Source: Candidatus Bathyarchaeota archaeon (GTDB lineage: Archaea; Thermoproteota; Bathyarchaeia; TCS64). From it: a stretch of 57,586 nt of DNA. Under the pieces are notes generated by a model. That model was not told the DNA's origin and did not search any database. It saw only the letters and a list, made by a program, of their open reading frames with translations. Both the position numbers and the translations under genes were made by a program. The DNA is taken from contig JAUWLH010000001.1 of NCBI GenBank assembly GCA_030613835.1, positions 1-57,586 on the forward strand. Reading direction: 5' to 3'. This document shows, in pieces, positions 1-8,166 of the stretch (positions are counted from its first letter, which is position 1; the number at the start of each line of letters is the position of its first letter).

Positions 1-683
1 TTTCAGTGTATCGCCAACTGTTTAGACTAACTCAGAACATGGGCAGACGTATTTAGAAGGCTTCTAGATGGATTCAGAAGGCAGCTAGACGAGTAGATGG
101 AAGGGGGCTGTCGTCCCCTTGTTTCCATACTACGCATTAGCGTAGGCGTGCAAAGGAACTGATACGTCTGATTGATCGAATCCTTCTGCTTTCTATCTAT
201 TTCTTCTAGACGTTCTGATTTTCCTTCTAGACCGTCTAATTTTCCTTCTAGACAGCCTGATTCCCATATGCTACACATCAATCAGTGCGACGACCAGCTA
301 GGGAACTGTTCTGGATTCAGTTAAAAATCATTATCGAAGAACTCTTAGAGTGCTGTTTTTTCTTCCGATAGTTCAAACGAGGTGAGACTACTAGTTTAGA
401 CAATCTTGTTCCATCTACTGAAGTGCCTACAGTTTGGTGTGGAGAGAAAGATAAGAACTAGGGTTATGATGAAAAAATGTTACAACCACTCTATAGTAGG
501 TAACTACTATTCTCAGCTCCTCCCAGAACAGTATTCCATAAACACGCGTCTCTTGATGCAAACGCCCAGCAACCAGCCTCTTTTTACCATGAACGCTCTT
601 AACCAGCAACAAAACCCGCAGCGTTCAAGCGCAACTGGTAAAAGTAGGAAATGCATCCTCACACCTAACAGGAGAATGCAAAA
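1..683. other. Non-coding stretch upstream of ppdK
   Basis: I see no convincing gene here. Open frames exist on both strands (for example minus 27-281), but their translations look like no family and their composition is unlike the neighbouring genes. The stretch holds a short tandem repeat at 200-261 and a perfect 7-bp hairpin with a GTAA tetraloop at 493-510 (arms 493-499 and 504-510). The end of the stretch probably contains the ppdK promoter and leader. Confidence 0.5.
200..261. repeat. Three tandem ~21-bp repeats
   Basis: Three adjacent copies (200-219, 220-240, 241-261) share the core TTCTTCTAGAC or TTCCTTCTAGAC followed by a degenerate CxGyCTrAT tail. The unit is 20-21 bp, so read on the minus strand it gives a heptad-like series of LEG/LDG peptides. 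Related TTCTAGA and GCTAGAC words occur at 55-95. It may be the remnant of a coiled-coil coding segment or a simple-sequence array. No function is visible. Confidence 0.5.
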
Positions 684-3482
684 TTGGAGAAGCGTGTATA
701 CGACTTCACCGAGGGAAACAGGGACATGAAGGCCCTCCTCGGCGGAAAGGGAGCAAACCTAGCCGAGATGATGAGCCTCGGACTCAACATCCCCCAGGGA
801 TTCACAATCACAACAACGACCTGCAACGAGTTCATGAAGGCAGGAGGAAGATTTCCGGAGGGCCTCTGGGGAGAGATACTAGAGCACGTAAAGACCCTAG
901 AGGAAACATCGGGCAAAAAGTTCAACGACCCAGAGAACCCGCTGCTAGCCAGCGTCAGGAGCGGCGCACCAATCAGTATGCCTGGCATGATGGACACCGT
1001 CCTAAACCTGGGCATCAACGATAGCGTGGCCGAGACAATTATCAAGCTTACAGGGGACGAGCGGTTCGTATGGGACGCTTACAGGCGCTTCCTCACCATG
1101 TTCAGCGACGTAGTCATGGGCCAGGAACGCCACGCATTCGAGGGAGTCTTCAATAAGGTCAAGCAAGGCGAGGGTGTAACCGGTGATACAGAGGTTAGCA
1201 TCGACGGCCTCAAGGAGACCGTGGCTGGCATGAAGTACCTCTACAAGGAACTAATCGGCGAGGAGTTCCCACAGGACCCCATGGACCAGCTCAAGGCGTC
1301 CATTGCAGCCGTCTTCAACAGCTGGGACATCCCCAGGGCCAGGACGTACCGCAAGTTCGAGGGCATCCCAGACTCCATAGGTACAGCGTGCAACGTCCAG
1401 ACCATGGTGTTCGGTAACATGGGCTGGGACAGCGGAAGCGGCGTCATGTTCACAAGGAGCCCAAGCGACGGAAGCAAGGGGCTCTTCGGCGAACTACTAT
1501 TCAATGCACAAGGGGAGGACGTAGTCGCGGGAATCAGGACCCCCATACACCTCTCAGAGCTAAACGAGCAGCAGCCAGAGCTCTACAGGGAGCTTGAGGA
1601 TATCGCCAGTATCGTTGAGGAGCACTACAAGGACATGCAGGACATGGAGTTCACCATCGAGAAGAAGAAGCTCTGGATACTCCAGACTAGGACAGGAAAG
1701 AGGACCGCAAGATCAGCAATCAAGATCGCGGTAGATATGGCCGAGGAGGGATTAATCGACAAGAAGACCGCGCTCCTGAGGATCACACCCAACAATGTCG
1801 ACCAGCTACTCCATCCCCAGTTTGACCCGGCGGGAAAGGCTGCAGCGACGTTCCTTGCTAAGGGACTAAACGCAAGCCCAGGGGCAGCGGTAGGGTACGC
1901 CATCTTCAACGCTGACAGGGCAGAGGAAAGGGGCAAGGCAGGCGAACCGGTAATCCTAGTGCGCCCAGAAACCACGCCCGACGATGTCAACGGAATGATC
2001 GTAAGCCAGGGCTTCCTGACCCAGCACGGCGGAGGCACCAGCCACGCGGCCGTAGTTGCAAGGGGATGGGGAAAGCCATGCGTAGCAGGCTGTGAGTCCA
2101 TAAGGATCGACACTAATAGAAACCTGTTCACGGTAGGCAAGCACACGATCAAGGAAGGTGACTGGATAAGCGTGGACGGAACAACCGGAGAGGTTTTCCT
2201 CGGGCAGGTTCCCAAGATCGAGACAGCGTTCGAGAAGGAAAAGGAGCTCATTAAGGCACTTGAGTGGGCCGATGAGATCAAGACCATCGGCGTGCTAACA
2301 AACGCGGACACGCCAGAGGACTCGCTTAAGGCGCGTCAGTTTGGCGCAACAGGGATAGGCCTATGCAGGACTGAGCACATGTTCTTCGACCAAGAGGACG
2401 AGGAGATCAGCAGGCGTGAGAACGTCGTGGCCATGATCCTAAAGTCCGATGCAGCGGCCCCACTTCTGAGAGATATCATAGACCTTGAGAATCAGATCGA
2501 GGCAAACGACAACGATGAGGAAGCCAAGGCTGCATTAAAGGCTCTCAAGGAAAAAGCCGAGACAAGCAGTGATGTTCAGGAGTACAAGGAGGCGCTTGCG
2601 AACCTGCTCCCCTTCCAGATGAAAGACTTTGTGGGAATCTTCGAGGCCATGGACGGATACCCCGTAATAATCAGACTCATCGACCCACCCATGCACGAGT
2701 TCCTGCCCCCGAGGGAGGAGCTACTAATAGAGGTCACTGAGTTAAGGTGTACAGGAAAGGACCCCGAGGAACTCAAGGAGAAAGAGTACCTGCTACAGGT
2801 CGTCGAGAGCCTATGGGAGACAAACCCCATGCTCGGCCTAAGGGGATGCAGGGCTGGCCTAATGTACCCGGGTCTAACCGAGATGCAAGTCCAGGCCATC
2901 ATGGAGGCGGCTGTCGAGGTCAAGAAGGCTGGAGTAGACGTTCACCCCGAGATCATGATCCCGCTAACTAGCCACGTGAACGAGATGCGCGCCGAGCACG
3001 ACAAGCTCCAGAAGGTAGCCATGAAGGTGCTCAAGGAATCTGGCATGGAGGACCTGGCATACAAGATTGGGACCATGATCGAGATCCCAAGGGCCGCGCT
3101 AACAGCGGATGAGATCGCGGAGAGCGCCGAGTTCTTCAGCTTCGGAACCAACGACCTAACCCAGATGACCTTCGGTATCAGCAGGGACGACGCCGAGGGC
3201 AAGTTCCTGCTAAACTTCGTAGAGAGGGGACTGCTACCGAGCAACCCATTCCAGGTCATCGACAGGAAGGGCGTCGGACAGCTAATGAAACTGTGCGTAG
3301 AGAAGGGAAGATCAACTAGGCCAGACCTTGAGATAGGAATCTGCGGCGAGCACGGAGGCGAGCCCAACAGCATAGAGTTCTGCCACATGATCGGCCTGAA
3401 CTACGTGAGCTGCAGCCCCTACCGGATACCCATCGCCAGGCTGGCGGCAGCACACGCCCAGCTCAACTATCCAAAAGACTAA
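684..3482 (+). CDS. ppdK: Pyruvate, phosphate dikinase
   Basis: It interconverts pyruvate + ATP + Pi and PEP + AMP + PPi in the cytosol, at the junction of glycolysis and gluconeogenesis. The product is 932 aa, slightly longer than the usual ~870-900. The extra length appears as a charged helical insert near residues 595-640. The order is an N-terminal ATP-grasp domain (GGKGANLAEM near the start), the phosphohistidine domain with GGGTSHAAVVAR (catalytic His about residue 454), and a PEP/pyruvate TIM barrel ending in GICGEHGG and the conserved VSCSP cysteine (about residue 910). The start is a TTG with GGAG at 671-674, nine bases upstream; the nearby ATG at 676 is out of frame. It appears to be transcribed alone. 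An archaeal enolase sits at 33839-35095, consistent with a PEP-centred metabolism. Confidence 0.96.
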   Translation: MEKRVYDFTEGNRDMKALLGGKGANLAEMMSLGLNIPQGFTITTTTCNEFMKAGGRFPEGLWGEILEHVKTLEETSGKKFNDPENPLLASVRSGAPISMPGMMDTVLNLGINDSVAETIIKLTGDERFVWDAYRRFLTMFSDVVMGQERHAFEGVFNKVKQGEGVTGDTEVSIDGLKETVAGMKYLYKELIGEEFPQDPMDQLKASIAAVFNSWDIPRARTYRKFEGIPDSIGTACNVQTMVFGNMGWDSGSGVMFTRSPSDGSKGLFGELLFNAQGEDVVAGIRTPIHLSELNEQQPELYRELEDIASIVEEHYKDMQDMEFTIEKKKLWILQTRTGKRTARSAIKIAVDMAEEGLIDKKTALLRITPNNVDQLLHPQFDPAGKAAATFLAKGLNASPGAAVGYAIFNADRAEERGKAGEPVILVRPETTPDDVNGMIVSQGFLTQHGGGTSHAAVVARGWGKPCVAGCESIRIDTNRNLFTVGKHTIKEGDWISVDGTTGEVFLGQVPKIETAFEKEKELIKALEWADEIKTIGVLTNADTPEDSLKARQFGATGIGLCRTEHMFFDQEDEEISRRENVVAMILKSDAAAPLLRDIIDLENQIEANDNDEEAKAALKALKEKAETSSDVQEYKEALANLLPFQMKDFVGIFEAMDGYPVIIRLIDPPMHEFLPPREELLIEVTELRCTGKDPEELKEKEYLLQVVESLWETNPMLGLRGCRAGLMYPGLTEMQVQAIMEAAVEVKKAGVDVHPEIMIPLTSHVNEMRAEHDKLQKVAMKVLKESGMEDLAYKIGTMIEIPRAALTADEIAESAEFFSFGTNDLTQMTFGISRDDAEGKFLLNFVERGLLPSNPFQVIDRKGVGQLMKLCVEKGRSTRPDLEIGICGEHGGEPNSIEFCHMIGLNYVSCSPYRIPIARLAAAHAQLNYPKD

Positions 3483-3529
3483 CCCTTTTCCTCATTTATC
3501 ATAAATATTAGAAACCATACAAGGTTTGC

Positions 3530-3892
3530 ATGGCTACACTAAACCACATTGGGATATACGTCAAAGACCTTGGGAAGAGCCTGGCATTCTATGAGGAGCT
3601 CTTCGGGTTCAAGGTCGTGAACAGCTTCACCAGCGGCGAGGCAAAGATATCCATGATCGACATAGGTGGAGGAACTCTTGAGCTTGTACAGCGACCAGGT
3701 TCTCCAACTGCGCCTCCAGACGGAAACTGGAGCCATGTCGCAATTCATGACCCGAAATTCGATGAAACCGTGGCTAAACTTGAGAAGAAAGGGATAGCCA
3801 CAAGACTCGTGACGATGAGTAACGGGAGCCGCCTGTGCTTCTTCAGCGACCCAGACGGTCATGTCATAGAAATCATGGAGAAAAGCTTCTAG
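3530..3892 (+). CDS. VOC (glyoxalase-fold) protein
   Basis: 120 aa with a complete single VOC module of two beta-alpha-beta-beta-beta units. It opens with NHIGIYVKDLGKSLAFYEELFGF, the usual glyoxalase/bleomycin-resistance/methylmalonyl-CoA epimerase pattern. Plausible metal ligands are the early His (residue 6), the central His in SHVAIHD and a late Glu in HVIEIMEK. Substrate cannot be deduced: lactoylglutathione lyase-like and epimerase-like members share this architecture. A paralogue follows 34 bp downstream, so the pair looks like a tandem duplication and may form a heterodimer. A TATA-like ATAAATATT lies at about 3500-3508, fitting a short leader. Confidence 0.85.
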   Translation: MATLNHIGIYVKDLGKSLAFYEELFGFKVVNSFTSGEAKISMIDIGGGTLELVQRPGSPTAPPDGNWSHVAIHDPKFDETVAKLEKKGIATRLVTMSNGSRLCFFSDPDGHVIEIMEKSF

Positions 3893-3926
3893 CCCCATCC
3901 CTTTTTAGTATATTTCTAGTTTGCGT

Positions 3927-4292
3927 ATGAACACTCTAGATCACGTCGGAATCTGCGTCAAGGACCTTAACGAGACGGTAAGCTTTTACGAAATCCTGTT
4001 CGAGTACACTATCCACAGTAGGCTTTTCAACCACGGGATCCACATCGTTCACATGGATATGGGCTTTCCCCTGCTCCAGTTAAAGCAGAGCGGTGTACCC
4101 GGAACACCAGGGGCAGGAAAATACAACCATTTCAGCGTACACACAAGCGATTACGATGCCTTCATCAACAAACTTGAGGAAATGAAAATAGGGTACTGGG
4201 AAATGAGTCTAGGCCCGGGAAAGTGGCTGGTTAATTTCACCGATCCAAGTGGTCACGACATAGAGGTCTGTGAGGCTCCCTTCAAAGGTTAA
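3927..4292 (+). CDS. VOC (glyoxalase-fold) protein, second copy
   Basis: 121 aa VOC protein beginning TLDHVGICVKDLNETVSFYE, clearly paralogous to the preceding gene. It keeps the early His, HFSVHTSD in the middle and the late Glu in GHDIEVCE, so it could bind metal. The ATG at 3927 aligns with the start of the first copy and is preferred over a TTG two codons upstream at 3921. Its TAA shares the palindrome TTAA with the stop of the convergent radical SAM gene. Function is not assigned beyond the fold. Confidence 0.82.
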   Translation: MNTLDHVGICVKDLNETVSFYEILFEYTIHSRLFNHGIHIVHMDMGFPLLQLKQSGVPGTPGAGKYNHFSVHTSDYDAFINKLEEMKIGYWEMSLGPGKWLVNFTDPSGHDIEVCEAPFKG

Positions 4293-5092
4293 AAGAGGAT
4301 GTCATGGGGGATTGCCCTCTCATCCAGCATCCGCCTAATCTTTCCCCTCAGAGAATCATAGTAAACAGATGATGCCTTTGATGCCTCCTTGAACTCGCCT
4401 AACATCTCTGGGTAGTGTCTATCCACCGTTGCCTCGATGTTCCTCCAGTTACCCGCCTTTATATTCAGCCTATCTACAATCACTCGGCTCACAGATTCCG
4501 CAAGTCTATTCAATAAAGCCTCAAATCCTGCCTCGGAAACATATGGCAGGAGAGGCCCGAGGAATGCATATGTGGGTATCCCAGCATCGCTGAACAGTTT
4601 AAGTGCATCCAGGCGTTCCTGAATCGGTGAAGCTCCTGGCTCAAACGCTCTCCTGACCTTCTCGTCGAAAGCTGTGACGGTTAGCCCCACCTCAACTTCA
4701 TCGAACCTGCCAAGGAGATCCAGGTCCCTCGTTACGAGAGAGGACTTTGTGAGGACCTCAACAGGGAAATCGTGGTCCACGAGTACTTCTAACAAGCTCC
4801 TAGTAATGCCGTACTTCTTCTCGACGGGCTGGTACGGGTCCGTCACGCTCGATAAAAGGATCACTCCCCTCCTCCTCTTTTCCACATCTTTTAGGAGGCA
4901 TTCTTTGGCGTTCTTTTTCACGTCAACGAAGCTGCCCCACTTCTCGCCTTTATGGTACCACCTTGTCATGAACTTGGCATAGCAGTATGTGCATGCGTGG
5001 GCGCACCCTATGTACGGGTTGACGGCATAATCAACTCCCTTGATCCCGCTGCTGTTGATGATACTCTTGCAGGTGGTCTCCCCTATTTTCAC
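4289..5092 (-). CDS. Radical SAM protein, SPL/Rv2578c-like
   Basis: 267 aa radical SAM protein. The cluster motif CxxxCxxC is Cys30, Cys34 and Cys37 within YIGCAHACTYCYAKF, followed by a TIM-barrel core containing SSVTDPYQPVE. This signature belongs to the spore photoproduct lyase-like group (SplB/Rv2578c, COG1533), whose archaeal members mostly have no established reaction. The start is GTG at 5092. A TATA-like TTTATATATAGG (plus 5112-5123) is centred about 26 bp upstream, which implies a leaderless mRNA. It is divergent from the flavodoxin gene. It need not be a DNA repair lyase; that is only one possibility. Confidence 0.85.
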   Translation of the reverse strand: MKIGETTCKSIINSSGIKGVDYAVNPYIGCAHACTYCYAKFMTRWYHKGEKWGSFVDVKKNAKECLLKDVEKRRRGVILLSSVTDPYQPVEKKYGITRSLLEVLVDHDFPVEVLTKSSLVTRDLDLLGRFDEVEVGLTVTAFDEKVRRAFEPGASPIQERLDALKLFSDAGIPTYAFLGPLLPYVSEAGFEALLNRLAESVSRVIVDRLNIKAGNWRNIEATVDRHYPEMLGEFKEASKASSVYYDSLRGKIRRMLDERAIPHDILF

Positions 5093-5109
5093 GACAGTAA
5101 TGCTGATTG

Positions 5110-5124
5110 TCGACCTATATATAA
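5110..5124 (-). promoter_or_regulatory. TATA-like box for the radical SAM gene
   Basis: An AT run whose minus-strand reading is TTTATATATAGG is centred about 26 bp before the GTG start at 5092. That is the spacing expected for an archaeal leaderless transcript. No upstream SD sequence is present, which agrees with leaderless initiation. Confidence 0.5.
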
Positions 5125-5175
5125 ACCGCCGAGTTAGATATTTTTCAGTAACACTTCGAAGGTCGATTGATTAGA

Positions 5176-5634
5176 TTGAAGATGGTAATAATTTACGATA
5201 GCAAGACTGGAAACACCGAGAAGATGGCTAAGGCGATCGCCGAGGGCGCAAGTAACCATGCAGAGGTCGAGGTCAAAAAGATAGGGGAGGCGTTCCCACT
5301 CATTATTATGGCCGACGCCGACGGCGTCATCTTTGGGTCACCAGTCTACTACGCTGATATATCCAACAACATGAAGGATTTCCTATCCCACGTCGAGACG
5401 TACATCAATGCAAATAAGAGGAAGATAAACAACAAGCCAGCCTCGGTTTTCGGAAGCTACGGGTACGACGGCGCCTGGATTATGGAGGAGAGACTCAAGG
5501 AGAGAATCATGGGTCTTGGTTACAAAGTCTCGGATAATGTTCTAGTCATGATTGACTCGGATATAAAGTACAATTTCGATGCCAATTCAGCTAAATGCAA
5601 GGAGTTCGGCAGGAAATTCGCCGAGTCCCTTTAA
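5176..5634 (+). CDS. Flavodoxin-like protein
   Basis: About 152 aa, a flavodoxin-fold protein. The phosphate-binding loop is YDSKTGNTEKMA near the N-terminus, followed by FGSPVYYADISNNMKDFL and GSYGYDGAWIMEERL, the typical FMN-contacting loops of archaeal flavodoxins and rubredoxin-oxidoreductase C-terminal domains. It would carry one or two electrons between redox enzymes in the cytosol. The start is ambiguous: TTG 5176, ATG 5182 or TTG 5167 all keep the first strand intact. It lies immediately upstream of the NrdD-like/NrdG-like pair, and radical SAM activases commonly take electrons from flavodoxin, so a functional link is possible but unproven. Confidence 0.88.
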   Translation: MKMVIIYDSKTGNTEKMAKAIAEGASNHAEVEVKKIGEAFPLIIMADADGVIFGSPVYYADISNNMKDFLSHVETYINANKRKINNKPASVFGSYGYDGAWIMEERLKERIMGLGYKVSDNVLVMIDSDIKYNFDANSAKCKEFGRKFAESL

Positions 5635-5636
5635 CT

Positions 5637-5652
5637 TACTTTTTTTTCTATA
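5637..5652 (+). terminator. T-rich terminator after flavodoxin
   Basis: The flavodoxin stop is followed by ACTTACTTTTTTTTCTATAA, with an eight-T run. T-rich tracts downstream of the stop are the usual archaeal termination signal. No hairpin is needed or seen. Confidence 0.4.
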
Positions 5653-5733
5653 ATGAATGTACCCTAAATTCATTAGTTGTTTACCCCAGCTATGTGTCCA
5701 AAGTTTCTCCCTTTTCAAAGCTGAAAATCACAG

Positions 5734-5743
5734 TGTTTAAACA
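5734..5743 (+). promoter_or_regulatory. TATA-like box for the NrdD-like gene
   Basis: GTTTAAAC with TTTAAA at 5736-5741 is centred about 27 bp before the ATG at 5766. This fits a leaderless transcript and supports choosing that ATG over upstream in-frame codons. There is no SD sequence before the ATG. Confidence 0.45.
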
Positions 5744-5765
5744 TCTGAAACCTCTTGTTTTCCCA

Positions 5766-7265
5766 ATGTCTCCGGTCAGTATTTACGATGAAACTGAGAG
5801 GGTCAATGATCATTTATTTCTGGGTATCAATCTAGGAAAGGGGCACTCCGTCGGCTGGAGCTTAAAGAAGGTAATCAAGGATGGCTTGCCAGGCCATGAC
5901 GCACCCAAGAATTTTTCCAATTTACTGGACTTGTTGCTGACCTTGTTCAAGGAGTCCGAGTCCGAGTGGTCAGGTTCGGTGGCTATAAACAGCATTGATG
6001 TTCTATCCGCGCCACTCCTAAGAAAAGAAAAGCTCACAAAGGATCAAATCGAGGAGAAATTATGTTCTTTCGTTTCTTCAATTAGCGAAATGGATTTGAA
6101 CATTACCCTGGTCCTCGATTTAATTCCCGATGAGGAATTATCGGATGCGTATAGTGTCTATCAGTCGGAAATAGATGTTTTCAACCTATCGCTCAGCAAA
6201 GCTATCTCCCTAAACATGGAGGGCGGTCACTTCAACCCAACTCCGGTGATTAACATCCACGATGATAAGCAATGGGAGAACCCGGTCCTAGACTCTTATC
6301 TTGCGCTCTCTTTCCAGTATGGGCAGCCATTAATCCAGAATATGCTGAGTGGGATCATATCATCTGAGTCGATTAGACCCGAGCCACAGGAGCCGAATTT
6401 CGAGATACTCTATTTGAGGCTGGGAGCCCCCGTGGGAAACGCTGACAACCGTGGAATCTTGGGTTATGTCTGCATCAACCTGGAGGAGATAGCCGCGCTG
6501 GCCGAGTCCGAGCCAAACTTCTTCACTTTGCTCGACAATCAGATCGACATTGCAACCGATAAACTGATTGAACATAGGGAAAACCTAATCGAAAATATTC
6601 GGACTGGCAGGATGCCCATTACCGAGTGGTTTATCGATGATTCTCAATGGCTCTACTCAGCAATCTCCGTTGTCGGTATGAACGAGGCACTCCAAGTGTT
6701 AATTGATGCACCTCTGGCACATATTGCAGGAAAGGCTGTGACCTACCAGCTTCTTGAGTTTCTGCTCAGAAAAATCGAGTCGATCCAGCTCGAAAAAAGC
6801 GTCCTTTTTACCGTGGAATCCCGCCCATCTGAGTACCCTGGGTCACTGATGCTCGATAAATCTAATTCAGATACAAAGTTCCTTACAGCTGCCACGGATC
6901 TTTCCCCTCAACATGGCGATGAGCTCTGGGATGCGTTGGAGCACCAGAAAAAATTCGATTCGATGTACACTGGGGGTACGCTACAGCAGGTCTTCCTCAA
7001 GGAGAGACTTGCATACCATGAGGGATGCAAGCTTCTGGCAAGAAGAATAATCGAAACCTTCGGGTTCAACTACATCGCGATAACGCCAAACTTCTCCCTG
7101 TGTCCTGTACATGGATATCTTAGCGACAGTGACGATCCGATACAATGCGAAAAATGTATACCATACACTAGGATTGATGGAATTATACAGGCAGTTGAAG
7201 GGCTACCAGAATCATTAAAGGAGGTTTATCAGACACGAGTCCAATTCGACGTAAAAAACAGGTAA
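5766..7265 (+). CDS. Divergent NrdD-like (glycyl radical family) protein
   Basis: 499 aa, homologous along most of its length to anaerobic ribonucleotide reductase NrdD. Recognisable landmarks are GWSLKKVIKDG, SEWSGSVAINSIDVLSAP, PTPVINIHDDKQWENP, RGILGYVCINLEEIA, VVGMNEAL and YTGGT. The C-terminus is ITPNFSLCPVHGYL...QCEKC, giving zinc ligands Cys446, His449, Cys461 and Cys464. YTRIDG follows, its Gly472 falling where NrdD has its radical glycine. The family cysteines are missing: NCIGW reads HSVGW (Ser28), and the MCCRLRL segment reads EILYLRL (about residues 213-219). There is no ATP-cone. The ATG at 5766 has a TTTAAA box (5736-5741) about 27 bp upstream, so leaderless; the frame is open further upstream but unlike the family. 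It is paired with an NrdG-like gene. Ordinary ribonucleotide reduction seems unlikely; role unknown. Confidence 0.8.
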   Translation: MSPVSIYDETERVNDHLFLGINLGKGHSVGWSLKKVIKDGLPGHDAPKNFSNLLDLLLTLFKESESEWSGSVAINSIDVLSAPLLRKEKLTKDQIEEKLCSFVSSISEMDLNITLVLDLIPDEELSDAYSVYQSEIDVFNLSLSKAISLNMEGGHFNPTPVINIHDDKQWENPVLDSYLALSFQYGQPLIQNMLSGIISSESIRPEPQEPNFEILYLRLGAPVGNADNRGILGYVCINLEEIAALAESEPNFFTLLDNQIDIATDKLIEHRENLIENIRTGRMPITEWFIDDSQWLYSAISVVGMNEALQVLIDAPLAHIAGKAVTYQLLEFLLRKIESIQLEKSVLFTVESRPSEYPGSLMLDKSNSDTKFLTAATDLSPQHGDELWDALEHQKKFDSMYTGGTLQQVFLKERLAYHEGCKLLARRIIETFGFNYIAITPNFSLCPVHGYLSDSDDPIQCEKCIPYTRIDGIIQAVEGLPESLKEVYQTRVQFDVKNR

Positions 7266-7288
7266 AGGCCGAGCTCCCTATAGTCGGG

Positions 7289-7966
7289 ATGAACAGGTTG
7301 AGCCTTGTCGATTTCCCCGGCAAGCTCTGCATGAACCTGATTGTGCCGGGCTGTAACTACCGCTGTGCCTACTGTCCTCACGAGCAGTTGATCCATCACC
7401 ACATCCCCATGCCCAAGATCGGAATGGTTGAGATCGTAAAGCTTGTGAGGCCAAGGATGGGGTTCCTTGATGGGGTCTCCATTGGCGGCGGGGAGCCATT
7501 CCTCCATAGGGGCCTCGGAAGCTTCCTCTCTGAAATGCGGTTCCAGAACATTAAGGTCAGGATCAAGACCAACGCATCGAGACCTAGAGCGGTCCAATAC
7601 GTTCTAGACGAGGAATTGATTGATTACCTCAGCGTGTTCATTCCAGGTCCTTTGAGTAGGTATACAGATATCGTTAACTACAGAATTAATGTCGACGATG
7701 TAAAGCGTTCCATCCAGATCATCAGGAAGAGCAATATCCCCTACGAGTTCAGAGTAAAACCTATTCCCGGGCTCGTGGAAAAAGAGGATATCTTAGAAAT
7801 AGCCAATACTCTGTCAGGATCTAGAAGACTGGTGATAGAGCGGTTTGATCCCACTCATATACTTGACCCAAAGGTATGTGGATCCGAGGTGTTTTCTCAG
7901 TCTGAACTGGAAGATATTCGAGATTCAGCTTCTCCGTATTTTGGAGAAGTAATCCTTTCTTACTGA
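7289..7966 (+). CDS. Radical SAM activase, NrdG-like
   Basis: 225 aa radical SAM protein of the glycyl-radical-activating type. It opens with RLSLVDFPGKL, the hallmark of NrdG-like activases. The cluster motif GCNYRCAYC supplies Cys22, Cys26 and Cys29, followed by the SAM-binding GGGEP near residues 66-70. Such enzymes bind a [4Fe-4S] cluster, cleave S-adenosylmethionine and install a radical on a partner glycine. It starts 23 bp after the NrdD-like gene, so the two are almost certainly one transcript, and the partner is presumably Gly472 of that protein. There is no auxiliary ferredoxin domain. The ATG at 7289 is the only start upstream of the motif in this frame. Confidence 0.88.
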   Translation: MNRLSLVDFPGKLCMNLIVPGCNYRCAYCPHEQLIHHHIPMPKIGMVEIVKLVRPRMGFLDGVSIGGGEPFLHRGLGSFLSEMRFQNIKVRIKTNASRPRAVQYVLDEELIDYLSVFIPGPLSRYTDIVNYRINVDDVKRSIQIIRKSNIPYEFRVKPIPGLVEKEDILEIANTLSGSRRLVIERFDPTHILDPKVCGSEVFSQSELEDIRDSASPYFGEVILSY

Positions 7967-8166
7967 CTTTAACATATTCAACGTTCACTGTAGTTGGATA
8001 TGTATGTAGTAAATGCAAGTATTACTATAAATAATAATATGATTGATATTTATCTATTTTAAATGGAAGATAAATAAATGAAAGTAGTATATGCTATGAT
8101 TATGCTACATATTATAATGGTAAATACATTTGCAATTATTAATAATGTAATGATTGAGTTTATTGA

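Noticed and set aside
27..281. 84-codon minus-strand frame containing the tandem repeats
   Set aside because: Only the repeated LEG peptides have any periodicity; the remaining sequence is unlike proteins of the neighbourhood and no SD or promoter is evident.
406..729. 107-codon plus-strand frame overlapping the start of ppdK
   Set aside because: It runs into the ppdK coding region in another frame, and its translation (rich in Asn, Ser and Arg) shows no family; ppdK has its own SD and TTG start.
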